This document shows, piece by piece, positions 35,267-44,706 of a stretch of 64,000 nt of DNA. A program made the translations under genes and the position numbers. Positions within the stretch are counted from its first letter, which is position 1; each line of letters starts with the position of its first letter. The notes below the pieces were generated by a model. That model was not told where the DNA came from and ran no database searches. It was given only the letters and a program-made list of their open reading frames with translations. The DNA is from Bacteroidales bacterium (lineage in GTDB: Bacteria; Bacteroidota; Bacteroidia; Bacteroidales; UBA12077): contig JAQIBH010000202.1 of NCBI GenBank assembly GCA_027859205.1, positions 1-64,000 on the forward strand, written 5' to 3'.

Positions 35267-36505
35267 ATGGCTCAAAAATTACTAATAATAAAAAATAACA
35301 ACACAGATATTCAGAAAATTAGTGAATGTTTAAATTCACATTTCTCGGAAATTGAAATATTTTCAACTAGCAATGATAGCAACCTACTAAATAAAGTTAA
35401 ATCAGTAATTCCTGATATAATCATTTTTGATATTGATCAGGCAAAAGATCAGATTGGTGAAAATTTAAGTGTGATAGTTCAGATTTTAAGAATAAAACCA
35501 TTCCCTATTATTGTACTGTCATCAACAAATGATTATAAAAGGGTGTTGAAATCAGGAGCAATTAACTTTATCCAAAAACCTTATTCTGAAATAACGCTAG
35601 TTTCTAATTTTAAAACTGCAATAAATCTAATTGAAATTCTAAAATCAATAAGTATAAAAGAAAAAGTAATAGAAGAAAAGAACCAGAAAATACAAATGCA
35701 AATAAAAAATGAGAATATTCAGCGTGAAATTATCATAAAAAAGAATAAAGAAATAATGGCTGATATTCGATATGCAAGCAGAATACAGCAAGCAATTTTC
35801 CCCAGTGCAAATCTAATAAATGAACTATTTCATGAGTATTTTATATTACATCAGCCCAAAAGTCATGTAAGCGGCGATTTTTATTGGATTTCGCATAAAA
35901 ATAATATTAAAATAATTGTTGTAGGTGATTGCACAGGCCACGGTATTTCTGGTGGACTTATGCACATGTTAGGGTCTGCTTATTTGAATGAAATTATTGC
36001 AAATGGAAACTTCAAAACAGCCAGTGATATTTTGGAACAATTGCGTGATCAAATTATGAGATCATTAAATCAAACAGGTGAAATGGGAGAGACACAAGAT
36101 GGTCTCGATATTGCTTTATGTATAGTTGATGACGAAAATAAAACTCTTCAATTTTCGGGGGCTAATAATCCCTTATATTTGATAAGAAACAAGGAATTAA
36201 TAGAAATAAAAGGTGATAGAATGCCTGTTGGTATCCATATAAATTTTAATAAACCTTTTACTAATCATATCCTAGATTTTCATAGCAATGATCAGTTTTA
36301 TTTGTTTTCAGATGGATATGCCGATCAATTTGGAGGCCCACGTGGAAAGAAATTTAGGTATAAACAATTTAAGGAGCTTGTACAAAGTGTTAGTCATGAA
36401 CCAATGAATATTCAAAAGGAGATATTAACTAATATTCAAGATAAATGGCGTGGATCATTGGAGCAAATTGATGACATACTTGTTTTTGGATTAAAAATAA
36501 AATAA
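35267..36505 (+). CDS. Receiver-like/SpoIIE (PP2C) phosphatase
   Basis: About 412 residues. An N-terminal receiver-like domain keeps the acceptor Asp (FDID) and Lys (IQKPYS) but has NNN where the acidic metal pocket should be, so it is probably a pseudo-receiver. A coiled-coil linker (about 120-165) leads to a SpoIIE/PP2C phosphatase domain (about 170-410), with SGDFYWISH, VVGDCTGHGISGGLMHML and QIDDILVFGLK; the metal-binding aspartates are present. I use the ATG at 35267; 35252 is also possible. It is the first gene of the plus-strand operon with the SiaA-, SiaB- and SiaC-like genes. Confidence 0.85.
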   Translation: MAQKLLIIKNNNTDIQKISECLNSHFSEIEIFSTSNDSNLLNKVKSVIPDIIIFDIDQAKDQIGENLSVIVQILRIKPFPIIVLSSTNDYKRVLKSGAINFIQKPYSEITLVSNFKTAINLIEILKSISIKEKVIEEKNQKIQMQIKNENIQREIIIKKNKEIMADIRYASRIQQAIFPSANLINELFHEYFILHQPKSHVSGDFYWISHKNNIKIIVVGDCTGHGISGGLMHMLGSAYLNEIIANGNFKTASDILEQLRDQIMRSLNQTGEMGETQDGLDIALCIVDDENKTLQFSGANNPLYLIRNKELIEIKGDRMPVGIHINFNKPFTNHILDFHSNDQFYLFSDGYADQFGGPRGKKFRYKQFKELVQSVSHEPMNIQKEILTNIQDKWRGSLEQIDDILVFGLKIK

Positions 36506-36528
36506 CTTTAACTTTTTAATAATCTGAT

Positions 36529-38271
36529 TTGAAAAAAATATCCGTACATATCTGGCTAATATGTCTGACAATCAATCTTTTTTGGTTTTCTGCAAATTCA
36601 CAAGATATTCCTTCAAATATCAAAGTCGAGCTTACTAGTTATGAAACCAAAATAGAACAATACCATAAAGAAAACAATCCTCAACTTGAACTCGAATTTC
36701 TTAATAAAGCTGCATTTTTATGCTGGAATAATCAAATAAATATTAAAGCAATTGATTATTTTAAGAGAGCGATTGGAATAAATGATCAATTGGGAAACAC
36801 CAATGGAGTTATTTTAGCTACAAATTATGTTGGGATGATTTATGATGAAATTCAAGATTATAATTCGGCCGTTAATTATTTTAAAAAGGGTTTAGACTTA
36901 AATAAAAAGCTAAAAAATAAACAGAATATTGCTTCTTCATACAATTACATATCACAATCATATCAGCAATTACCCGACTATGAACAATCAAACAAATGGG
37001 CACTTGAAGGTGTAGAAATAGCAAAGGAGCTAAATGACTTAAAAATGCTAAGAAGCTTTTATGGGATTTTAGCGAATAATTTTCAAAGTATTGGTAATTC
37101 AGAAAAAAGCATAAAGTATTTTGAACTTTTTGCTTCAATTGATAAATTTCTGAAAAAAGAAGAGATAAAAGATATTAAACATGAAACCGCAACGCAAGTC
37201 CAACAGGCAGAGCAAGAGAAAGAGGAAACTAAGCAAGAGCTTGTAATTCAAACAGATAAATTAAAAGAAACGAAAAGCTCTCTTGCATATGTTGAAGAAG
37301 TGTCGCGCGAACAAAAAATGCAGCTTGAGCTTCAGGAATCAAAAATAAGAGAACAAGAAGCAGAATTAAAATTTGAGAGATTAGTTCGTAATACGTTAAC
37401 TGGTGGGATTATAGGCATTTTAATGATTTTTAGTGTTTTAGTTATTTTATATCGTAAAATTAGATCACAAAAAACAAAGATTGAAGAACAACGAGATAAA
37501 TTAGATTTTCAGAATCAACATATTAATTCGAGCATTCAATACGCACAAAATATTCAAAGAGCAATACTCCCTGTTAAAAATCAAATTAATAATCTTTTTG
37601 AAAGCTTTATCTTATATCGGCCAAAAGATATTGTTTCAGGAGATTTTTATTGGTTCACTAAAGTAAATAACATTGCTTTTTTAGCAGTGGTTGATTGTAC
37701 AGGTCACGGAGTTCCTGGTGCATTTATGTCAATGATTGGGAGTAGCCATTTAAATGAAATTGTTATAGAAAAGCAAATTACAGATCCTGCAAAAATATTA
37801 TCTTTATTAGATAAAAAAATTATTGTGTCGTTAAGACAGGCTGAAACTGAAAATAACGATGGTATGGATGTCTGTTTTATTTCTATTAATTTAAAATCAA
37901 ACGAAATTACCTTTTCGGGCGCTAAAAGACCTTTGTTTATTTATAAAAATAAAACATCAGAATTTGATGAAATAAAAGGAGATAGGATTTCAATTGGCGG
38001 AATACGTAAAGGAACAAACGAGGAATTTAATAATCATATAATAAAAGCTCAAAAAGGAGATATTTTATATTTATCTTCGGATGGATTAACAGATCAGAAT
38101 AATTCGGAAAGAAAAAGATTTGGACGTAATAAATTGAAAGAAATTATATTAAATAATGTTGCCGAACCAATGGAAAAGCAGAAAGTGATAATTGAGAAAG
38201 CATTGGATGAATTTCAGCAAGATGAAGAACAACGAGACGACATTACTTTAATTGGTATCAAAATTAATTAA
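36529..38271 (+). CDS. SiaA-like TPR/SpoIIE phosphatase
   Basis: A 580-residue membrane phosphatase starting at TTG. It has a signal peptide (to about residue 25), periplasmic TPR repeats (about 45-210), a coiled coil (about 215-285), one transmembrane helix (about 288-308, TGGIIGILMIFSVLVILYRK), a second coiled coil, and a cytosolic SpoIIE/PP2C domain (about 340-580: SGDFYWFTK, VDCTGHGVPGAFMSMIG, DDITLIGIKI). In Pseudomonas, SiaA dephosphorylates SiaC and opposes the SiaB kinase. Gene order (SiaA, SiaB, SiaC) is kept here with 5- and 12-base gaps. It should sense an envelope signal through the TPR region. Confidence 0.9.
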   Translation: MKKISVHIWLICLTINLFWFSANSQDIPSNIKVELTSYETKIEQYHKENNPQLELEFLNKAAFLCWNNQINIKAIDYFKRAIGINDQLGNTNGVILATNYVGMIYDEIQDYNSAVNYFKKGLDLNKKLKNKQNIASSYNYISQSYQQLPDYEQSNKWALEGVEIAKELNDLKMLRSFYGILANNFQSIGNSEKSIKYFELFASIDKFLKKEEIKDIKHETATQVQQAEQEKEETKQELVIQTDKLKETKSSLAYVEEVSREQKMQLELQESKIREQEAELKFERLVRNTLTGGIIGILMIFSVLVILYRKIRSQKTKIEEQRDKLDFQNQHINSSIQYAQNIQRAILPVKNQINNLFESFILYRPKDIVSGDFYWFTKVNNIAFLAVVDCTGHGVPGAFMSMIGSSHLNEIVIEKQITDPAKILSLLDKKIIVSLRQAETENNDGMDVCFISINLKSNEITFSGAKRPLFIYKNKTSEFDEIKGDRISIGGIRKGTNEEFNNHIIKAQKGDILYLSSDGLTDQNNSERKRFGRNKLKEIILNNVAEPMEKQKVIIEKALDEFQQDEEQRDDITLIGIKIN

Positions 38272-38275
38272 TCTA

Positions 38276-38806
38276 ATGACTGATATAGATATGGTTGAAA
38301 TTATAAATAGTAAAACAATTTTATCTTATAAGGGACCATTTTATATAGAACTTATATCTGTATTTGGTACTAACATTAGGAATTTTAATGACATTTATAG
38401 CAATGCTCGAAAAAAACTTTTTAAAATTTTCATTGAACTTTCTCAAAACGTTTCGAATTATTCTGAGAATTTCCACATGGTTAATAATGTTCAAAGAATA
38501 GGTGTAGGTGAACTTTTTTTAAAAGAATTTGATACAGCCTATAGTTTCACAACCATAAATCAAGTAAAGAAAACTGATGCTGCGATACTGGCAGAAAGAT
38601 GCGAAATTGTAAATGCTTCAGATCAATTGAAATTAAGAGAATTAAAAAGAGAACAACGTTTAAATTCACCAGGTGAAAAATTTGGAGCCAGAATTGGTTT
38701 AATTCAGGCTGTAATGCTTTCAAGAAATCACTTAGAATATAAAGTAGAAAATATAAATGAAAACTTTTCTTATTTTTCATTAACAGTTAAAATCGATAAA
38801 TATTAA
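38276..38806 (+). CDS. SiaB-family protein kinase (DUF6272)
   Basis: A 176-residue GHKL-type small kinase. RKKLFKIFIELSQNVSNYSE (about residues 41-60) is the N-box region with the conserved Glu/Asn, and GAGLGL-like glycine turns are replaced by GARIGLIQ near residue 140. Known SiaB phosphorylates SiaC. Start at ATG 38276, five bases after the phosphatase stop; an ATG at 38252 overlaps the previous gene. The neighbouring SiaC-like gene supports the call more than any single motif. Confidence 0.85.
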   Translation: MTDIDMVEIINSKTILSYKGPFYIELISVFGTNIRNFNDIYSNARKKLFKIFIELSQNVSNYSENFHMVNNVQRIGVGELFLKEFDTAYSFTTINQVKKTDAAILAERCEIVNASDQLKLRELKREQRLNSPGEKFGARIGLIQAVMLSRNHLEYKVENINENFSYFSLTVKIDKY

Positions 38807-38818
38807 ACGAAACATAAT

Positions 38819-39202
38819 ATGGAAAACATTATTTTAACGAGTTCACCTTCGACCCCTTATTTCCCTGAAGTTAATTTTGACATTGATAAGGGAGTTTGCG
38901 AAATAAGCGGTGAATCATATATGGAAGAAACTTATAAGTTTTACTTACCATTGATTAATTGGCTGAAAGATTACGTTAAGCTTATTAAAAAACCATTAGA
39001 GCTAAATATTAAACTTATATATTTAAATACAAGCTCTACAAAATGTGTTTTAGATATTCTTGAAATTTTAAAAGATTTTGAAGATGATTCAGGACAAGTG
39101 AAAGTTAATTGGTATTATGATAAATCTGATCCGGATATGGTTGATGAAGTCGAAGATTTTGAGGCTGAATCGGGCATAAAAATAGAACTCAAGGAATTTT
39201 AA
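38819..39202 (+). CDS. SiaC-family regulatory phosphoprotein (DUF1987)
   Basis: A 127-residue protein of the SiaC family. LIYLNTSSTKCVLDILEIL (about residues 67-85) includes the conserved Ser/Thr segment phosphorylated in SiaC; the N-terminal SPSTPYFPEVNFD is also typical. In Pseudomonas, unphosphorylated SiaC activates the diguanylate cyclase SiaD. No GGDEF protein is seen here; the nearest nucleotide cyclase is the divergent class III enzyme. A strong terminator follows. Confidence 0.9.
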   Translation: MENIILTSSPSTPYFPEVNFDIDKGVCEISGESYMEETYKFYLPLINWLKDYVKLIKKPLELNIKLIYLNTSSTKCVLDILEILKDFEDDSGQVKVNWYYDKSDPDMVDEVEDFEAESGIKIELKEF

Positions 39203-39245
39203 AAACCAGATTTGAAGAAATTATTAATGTATTGAATGAAATACT

Positions 39246-39275
39246 GAGGTTGTCTATATCAGACAACCTCTTTTT
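39246..39275 (+). terminator. Terminator after siaC
   Basis: A perfect 10-bp stem GAGGTTGTCT / AGACAACCTC with a 5-base loop and a run of Ts. It ends the SiaABC-like operon just before the convergent tRNA nucleotidyltransferase gene. Confidence 0.9.
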
Positions 39276-39299
39276 GTAGTTTATAACAAAGTGTTATTT

Positions 39300-40739
39300 T
39301 TATTTTTTTTGAGTTAATCCTAAATCATTCCCAATCTTTAGCATAAAATTAAAAGCTTCCTTGTAATCATTGTGTATTTCACCGTCCAGAATAGCTTCTT
39401 TTATTGCATTCTTAATTACGCCAATAACTTTAGATGGACTAATATTAAAAGTTTCAATGATTAACTCACCTGAAATTGGTGGTTGAAAATTACGCAAGGC
39501 ATCCTTTTCTTCAATCTCCAGTAACTTTTCACGAACAATTTTAAAATTATTTAAATGTTTCTGAACGGTATTTTCATTCTTCGAAGTAATATCAGCCTCG
39601 CATAGTTGCATTAAATCATCAATTTCATTACCTGCATCAAAAAGCAATCTTCTTACTGCTGAATCTGTAACTATATTTTGCGATAACACAATAGGGCGTA
39701 AGTGTAAGTGAACTAGTTTCTGCACATACTTCATCTTTTCATGCAATGGAAGGTTCAACCTTTTAAAAATTGCAGGAATCATTTTAGCACCCAAATGCTC
39801 ATGTCCATGAAATGTCCAACCAACATCTTTGTTAAAATTTTTGGTTTTAGGCTTTGCAATATCATGTAATAAAGCAGCCCATATTAACCATATATTTTCA
39901 GTTTTATTTCTGATATTATCAATAACTTCAACTGTATGATAAAAGTTATCTTTATGCTTTTTACCATCCTTTTTTTCAACACCTTTTAGATTCTGTAGCT
40001 CAGGAAAAAAACTTCCCAATAACCCCGTATTTTCTAAAGCCTTTAATCCAAGTGAAGGTTTAGGTGAAAGAAGAATCTTATTTAATTCATCAATGATTCT
40101 TTCCTTTGATAATATTTTAACTCGTTCTATATTTTCACCGATTGATTTGTATGTGTTTTCTTCAATACTAAAATTTAATTGAGATGAGAATCGAATAGCC
40201 CTAAACATTCTTAAAGGATCATCAGAAAATGTTTTATTAGGATCAAGAGGTGTTCTTATAACCTTATTCTTTAAATCTTTTTCTCCATCAAAGGGGTCAA
40301 TTAGCTGACCGTAATCTTCTTTATTTAATGATATTGCTAAAACGTTTATTGTAAAATCTCTTCTATTTTGATCATCTTTTAATGATCCATTTTCAACTAT
40401 AGGTTTTCTTGAGTCTTGTCTATATGATTCCTTTCTTGCACCCACAAATTCTATCTCATAATTGCCATGCTTTATCATTGCTGTACCAAAATTTTTAAAA
40501 ACGCTTACATTCACTTTTGGACCGAGTTTTCTTGCAACTTTTTCAGCTATTTCAATTCCACTTCCTAATGCGACTATATCAATGTCTTTCGACGGTCTTT
40601 TCAATAAAAGATCTCTTACATATCCTCCAATTACATAAATGGGTGTATTTTCTGTAATTCCCACTTGAGATATGATGTTAAAAATCGGATCATTAAGACA
40701 TTTCTTCATATATATATATGACAATTCATTAAAATTCAT
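39300..40739 (-). CDS. tRNA nucleotidyltransferase/poly(A) polymerase family with HD domain
   Basis: A 479-residue class II nucleotidyltransferase. The head motif is VYVIGGYVRDLLLKRPSKDID (the G-G and D-x-D catalytic signature, spread over about residues 34-54), followed by RRDFTINVLA and DPLRMFRAIRF, which are the CCA-enzyme B/D motifs. An HD domain follows (about 240-370; LLHDIAKPKT). Bacteroidota usually have one CCA-adding enzyme of this HD-containing type, so CCA addition is likely. ATG at 40709 is an alternative start. Confidence 0.9.
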   Translation of the reverse strand: MNFNELSYIYMKKCLNDPIFNIISQVGITENTPIYVIGGYVRDLLLKRPSKDIDIVALGSGIEIAEKVARKLGPKVNVSVFKNFGTAMIKHGNYEIEFVGARKESYRQDSRKPIVENGSLKDDQNRRDFTINVLAISLNKEDYGQLIDPFDGEKDLKNKVIRTPLDPNKTFSDDPLRMFRAIRFSSQLNFSIEENTYKSIGENIERVKILSKERIIDELNKILLSPKPSLGLKALENTGLLGSFFPELQNLKGVEKKDGKKHKDNFYHTVEVIDNIRNKTENIWLIWAALLHDIAKPKTKNFNKDVGWTFHGHEHLGAKMIPAIFKRLNLPLHEKMKYVQKLVHLHLRPIVLSQNIVTDSAVRRLLFDAGNEIDDLMQLCEADITSKNENTVQKHLNNFKIVREKLLEIEEKDALRNFQPPISGELIIETFNISPSKVIGVIKNAIKEAILDGEIHNDYKEAFNFMLKIGNDLGLTQKK

Positions 40740-40884
40740 GACAAAATTACAATTATTTGCACTTATTCTGAACTATTATAAGTTTTTTCATTTTTGGAAT
40801 ATAGTTTGTTAACATATATTCAAATTCATAACATGATTTTTTTAAAAAGAAATAATAAAAATAATAACTATAAATTTAAAAGAA

Positions 40885-41250
40885 ATGCTAGAACATTTAA
40901 CTAAAGAGACATTTAAAGAAAAAGTTTTCGACTTTGAAGCAAATAAAGAATGGAAATTTGCTGGTGACAAGCCATGTTTAATTGATTTTTATGCTGATTG
41001 GTGTCAGCCATGTAAAGCGGTAGCCCCAATTTTAGAAGAGTTATCAAATGAATATGATGGTAAACTTAATATCTATAAAGTAGATACAGAAGACCAGCAG
41101 GAATTAGCTGGTATGTTTGGTGTAAGAAGTATACCATCTTTACTTTTTGTTCCGATGGACGGACAACCTCAAATGGCACAAGGTGCTTTACCAAAAGATT
41201 CATTTCAAAATGCAATTAAAGACGTTTTAAAAGTTAGCGTAGAAAACTAA
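40885..41250 (+). CDS. trxA: Thioredoxin
   Basis: A 121-residue thioredoxin with the active site WCQPC (Q in place of the common G) inside FYADWCQPCKAVAPIL (about residues 34-49), and the cis-proline motif RSIPSLLFV (about 76-84). There is no signal peptide, so it is cytosolic. The WCQPC variant is frequent in this phylum. A strong terminator follows the stop. Confidence 0.93.
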   Translation: MLEHLTKETFKEKVFDFEANKEWKFAGDKPCLIDFYADWCQPCKAVAPILEELSNEYDGKLNIYKVDTEDQQELAGMFGVRSIPSLLFVPMDGQPQMAQGALPKDSFQNAIKDVLKVSVEN

Positions 41251-41272
41251 TCAACTTATAACTATTTATTTT

Positions 41273-41301
41273 AAAGGCCGGTAATTTTACCGGCCTTTTT
41301 T
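41273..41301 (+). terminator. Terminator after thioredoxin gene
   Basis: A stem AAAGGCCGGTAA / TTACCGGCCTTT closed by a short T loop, followed by a T-run. It separates thioredoxin from the riboswitch-controlled receptor gene. Confidence 0.9.
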
Positions 41302-41328
41302 GTATTTTGAATATTTTAACTACATTTG
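41299..41328 (+). promoter_or_regulatory. Promoter before the TPP riboswitch
   Basis: TTTG (41299-41302), 18 bases, then TACATTTG (41321-41328), near the phylum consensus TTTG-N19-TAnnTTTG. Transcription would start at about 41334, just before the THI box. Confidence 0.65.
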
Positions 41329-41416
41329 CTTCAATCAATGGGGTGCCAAATATACAGGCTGAGATCATACCCTCCGAACCTCGTCCGGATAATGCCGGAT
41401 AGGGAAAAGAGCAAAT
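41324..41416 (+). promoter_or_regulatory. TPP (THI-box) riboswitch
   Basis: The conserved TPP aptamer elements appear in order: GGGGTGCC (41340-41347), GGCTGAGA (41358-41365), ATACCC, GAACCT and GGATAATGCCGGATAGGGA (41387-41405). Outer bases ATTTGCT (41324-41330) and AGCAAAT (41410-41416) are complementary, although the predicted transcription start may exclude the left arm. A possible second hairpin AAAATCAT/ATGATTTT lies downstream (about 41482-41516). It should repress the TonB-dependent receptor gene when thiamine pyrophosphate is abundant. Confidence 0.93.
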
Positions 41417-41588
41417 CAAAAATTTCCCATTGTTTTTCATTAAAGTTGATAAGTATTGTTTGCTGCTTTGCAAGTAAACTAAAATCATTTTTAAATAAAA
41501 AACAATGATTTTTAGAGGTTTCAAGTTTATTGGTAAATACAAATATTGCATTCAACTATCCGTATGTTAAACAATTAAAAATTAAAAA

Positions 41589-44072
41589 ATGAAAAGGATA
41601 GGAATTATAATTTTATTAATCGTTTTATCAAGCTCGTTGTTTGCTCAAGAAATAATTAAGGGTTTTGTAAAAAATGAAAATGAAGAACACTTAATTGGTG
41701 CCAATATAATAATTAAGGAAGCGCAAAAAGGAACAGCTACAAATTCAAATGGCGAATTTAATTTTTCTAAAATTGCTTCAGGCGATTACACTTTTATTAT
41801 TTCTTTTATAGGTTTTGAAACTTTAGAAAGAAAAGTAACCGTACCTGTTTCTACAGAATTAGTGTTCATTTTAAAACGATTTAGTATTTTATCTGACGAC
41901 GTTATTGTAAGTGCAACTAGAGCTGGAGAAACATCACCAATGGCATATTCGAATATCAGTAAAGAAGTAATTAAAAAGAATAATACTGGTAATGATATAC
42001 CATATATTTTAAGCTTAACACCATCACTTGTTGAAACCTCTGAAGCAGGAATCGGAATAGGGTATACCAGCATGAGAATAAGGGGAGTAGATCCTACGCG
42101 TATAAATGTGACAATTAATGGTATCCCTTTAAACGATCCAGAATCCCATGCTGTATATTGGGTAAATTTGCCTGATATTGCATCATCGGTGCAGGATATT
42201 CAAATTCAAAGAGGTGTTGGAACATCAACAAATGGATCTGGAGCTTTTGGCGCTTCAATTAACTTACGAACTAATAGTATTAATCTTGATCCATACACAG
42301 AATTAAACAGCACTTATGGATCTTTTAATACATATAAGAATAGTGTTAAGATAGGCTCTGGATTAATCAAAGATAAATTTAGTTTTGATGGTAGATTCTC
42401 TAATGTGCAATCAGATGGCTATGTAGATTATTCCTCATCAAAACATGAATCATTCTTTTTTTCTGGTACTTATTATAAAAATAAAACCCTTATTAAAGCC
42501 AACATATTTAGAGGAAAAGAAAGAACAGGAATAAGCTGGTGGGGTATACCAAAAGAGACTCTCGAAACGGATCGTACGTATAATCCGGCTGGTGAATATG
42601 TTGATTTTGACGGTAACACAAAATATTACAAGGACCAAACTGATAATTACACTCAAACACACTATCAACTTATATTTTCGAATGAATTAAACAAAAATTT
42701 AAATCTAAATGTAGCATTGCATTATACAAAAGGGAATGGTTATTACGAACAGTATAAAGAAAGCGATGCGTTTTCAAGTTATAATTTACCTAATATCTTC
42801 TTAAATGATTCTATTTTAACCATTGGTTCTAGAACATTAATATTTCCAGATAGTACTATTTCTAATTCTGATATAATTAGGAGGAAGTGGTTAAATAATG
42901 ATTTTTATGGACTTACTTATTCTGTAATTTACAATAAAAATAATATCAATACTACTATTGGAGGAGCATGGAATAAATATGATGGAGATCACTTTGGAAC
43001 AATATTATGGTCAGAATTTGGTAATAATTTAGAGAAAGATTATGAATGGTATAATAATAATGGCACTAAGACAGATTTTAATATTTTTTGGAAAATTAAT
43101 TATACAATCTTATCAAAATTACATGTGTATGGCGATCTTCAATATCGAAATGTTCAGTATAAAATGACAGGTTTTGACGATGATTTTAAAAATCTTGAAC
43201 AAACACATAATTATAACTTTTTTAATCCAAAAGCGGGTTTATTTTTTGATATAGATAAGCATTTTGATACGTATTTTTCAATTGCAGTGGCAAATAGAGA
43301 ACCAACAAGAAGTGATTATAAAAATGCTATTGGAGATGCCAAAGCAACACCAAAACATGAAACTTTGTATGATTTTGAATTGGGTGGGAATTATAGATCA
43401 GAGAATTTATTTATGTCTGCAAATTTATATTATATGATGTATGATAACCAATTAGTTAATACAGGTAAAAAAAGTAGTGTAGGTTATGATATTCAAGATA
43501 ATGTTGATGATAGTTACAGGACAGGTATTGAATTAGTGAGTAATTTTAAAATAAATAAATTTATATCTTGGCAAGTAAACCTAACTTTAAGTAGTAATAA
43601 AATAAATGATTTCGTAGAATACTCTGATTATTCATCTTCTGATTGGACATATCTTGGGAATTTACCTCGAAATTTAGGAAAAACAGACATTTCATATTCA
43701 CCGGAAATTATAGGGTCTAATGTAATAACTATAAATCCTTTTAAACAATTTGAGCTAAGTATTATAAGTAAATATGTTGGGAAGCAATATTTTGATAACA
43801 CCTCAGATAAAAACAGGATGTTAGATCCATATTTTGTGAATAACTTAAGGTTAAACTTTTCTCCAGAAGTCAGCTTTGCTAAACATTTAGGCATTTACCT
43901 TCAAATAAATAATATTTTAAATACAAAATATGTAAGTAACGCATATGGAGGTAATTGGTATGAAAATGCGAATGGCTACAACGATTATTTAAATGCTGAT
44001 GAAGGAAGTTGGGCAGCTTATTACCCACAAGCGGGAATAAATATTCTTGGAGGAATCTCTATAAAGTTTTAA
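41589..44072 (+). CDS. TonB-dependent receptor, predicted thiamine or precursor importer
   Basis: An 827-residue outer-membrane receptor. A signal peptide (to about residue 19, LFAQ) is followed by a carboxypeptidase-regulatory-like domain (about 22-95: IKGFVKNENEEHLIGANIII), a plug domain (about 110-225: MRIRGVDPTRINVTINGIPLNDPE, split around residues 160-183) and a 22-strand barrel ending GGISIKF. The TPP riboswitch in its leader is the functional clue: it implies import of thiamine, a thiamine ester, or the pyrimidine precursor. No SusD partner follows. The ligand assignment rests on the riboswitch only. Confidence 0.9.
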   Translation: MKRIGIIILLIVLSSSLFAQEIIKGFVKNENEEHLIGANIIIKEAQKGTATNSNGEFNFSKIASGDYTFIISFIGFETLERKVTVPVSTELVFILKRFSILSDDVIVSATRAGETSPMAYSNISKEVIKKNNTGNDIPYILSLTPSLVETSEAGIGIGYTSMRIRGVDPTRINVTINGIPLNDPESHAVYWVNLPDIASSVQDIQIQRGVGTSTNGSGAFGASINLRTNSINLDPYTELNSTYGSFNTYKNSVKIGSGLIKDKFSFDGRFSNVQSDGYVDYSSSKHESFFFSGTYYKNKTLIKANIFRGKERTGISWWGIPKETLETDRTYNPAGEYVDFDGNTKYYKDQTDNYTQTHYQLIFSNELNKNLNLNVALHYTKGNGYYEQYKESDAFSSYNLPNIFLNDSILTIGSRTLIFPDSTISNSDIIRRKWLNNDFYGLTYSVIYNKNNINTTIGGAWNKYDGDHFGTILWSEFGNNLEKDYEWYNNNGTKTDFNIFWKINYTILSKLHVYGDLQYRNVQYKMTGFDDDFKNLEQTHNYNFFNPKAGLFFDIDKHFDTYFSIAVANREPTRSDYKNAIGDAKATPKHETLYDFELGGNYRSENLFMSANLYYMMYDNQLVNTGKKSSVGYDIQDNVDDSYRTGIELVSNFKINKFISWQVNLTLSSNKINDFVEYSDYSSSDWTYLGNLPRNLGKTDISYSPEIIGSNVITINPFKQFELSIISKYVGKQYFDNTSDKNRMLDPYFVNNLRLNFSPEVSFAKHLGIYLQINNILNTKYVSNAYGGNWYENANGYNDYLNADEGSWAAYYPQAGINILGGISIKF

Positions 44073-44312
44073 TACACAAAATAATGGAAAAGTTTCTTGC
44101 ATTTTTGTTTTAACAGGAATGTACATTGTATAAACGCTCCAGAGTTTTATATGTTTTTTTCCTGAAATAAACAACTTTTTATGAAACAATTTTAATTCTA
44201 AAACGTTTCTTATATAGAAATTGGTTCCAAATATACTTGAGTAATTAAGTATAGCAATTAAAATTGTAAGGACAGTTTTTCATTTAAATTTTAGGTTTAA
44301 TTTTAGGGTATT

Positions 44313-44346
44313 AAAAAAGTCAGGGATGTAGGTTTCTGGCTTTTTT
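44313..44346 (+). terminator. Terminator downstream of the receptor
   Basis: AAAAAAGTCAG / CTGGCTTTTTT with one G-U pair and an A/T-rich flank, about 240 bases after the receptor stop. A-rich and T-rich flanks allow it to work both ways. Confidence 0.65.
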
Positions 44347-44688
44347 AATTTATTTTCTTTTAGTGTTTATGACCCTGCAACCTTGCCTGAAGGCAGTAAA
44401 GTTTTACCGCAGCTCCTTTAGTTTCTATAAATTTAAAATATTGAATGTCAAATATCATAAACGAATTTCGAAGTGGGCTTCTTACTACTCGCGAAGTACA
44501 AAAGTTTGAATACACTTTTAAAATCAGCATTCATTATTCCTTCTTCATTATTCGAAATTGAATGTAGCGAATTTCATTTGCAGCAAAAAACTATGACGCT
44601 TTCAGTCCATAGTGGTTTACTTTGAATTACAGACATTAATCTTCCAAGATATTCATTTTTCAATTTTTCATACTTATTTTATCTATTT
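44347..44688 (+). other. Gene-free interval
   Basis: About 340 bases with no open frame of coding character and no recognisable RNA gene. Together with 44073-44312 it makes a gap of over 600 bases between the receptor and the binding-protein gene. Confidence 0.4.
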
Positions 44689-44706
44689 TTGTTTAAAAGT
44701 GATACA

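Noticed and set aside
38547-38780. Minus-strand frame opposite the SiaB-like gene
   Set aside because: Shadow of a well supported gene in a coherent operon.
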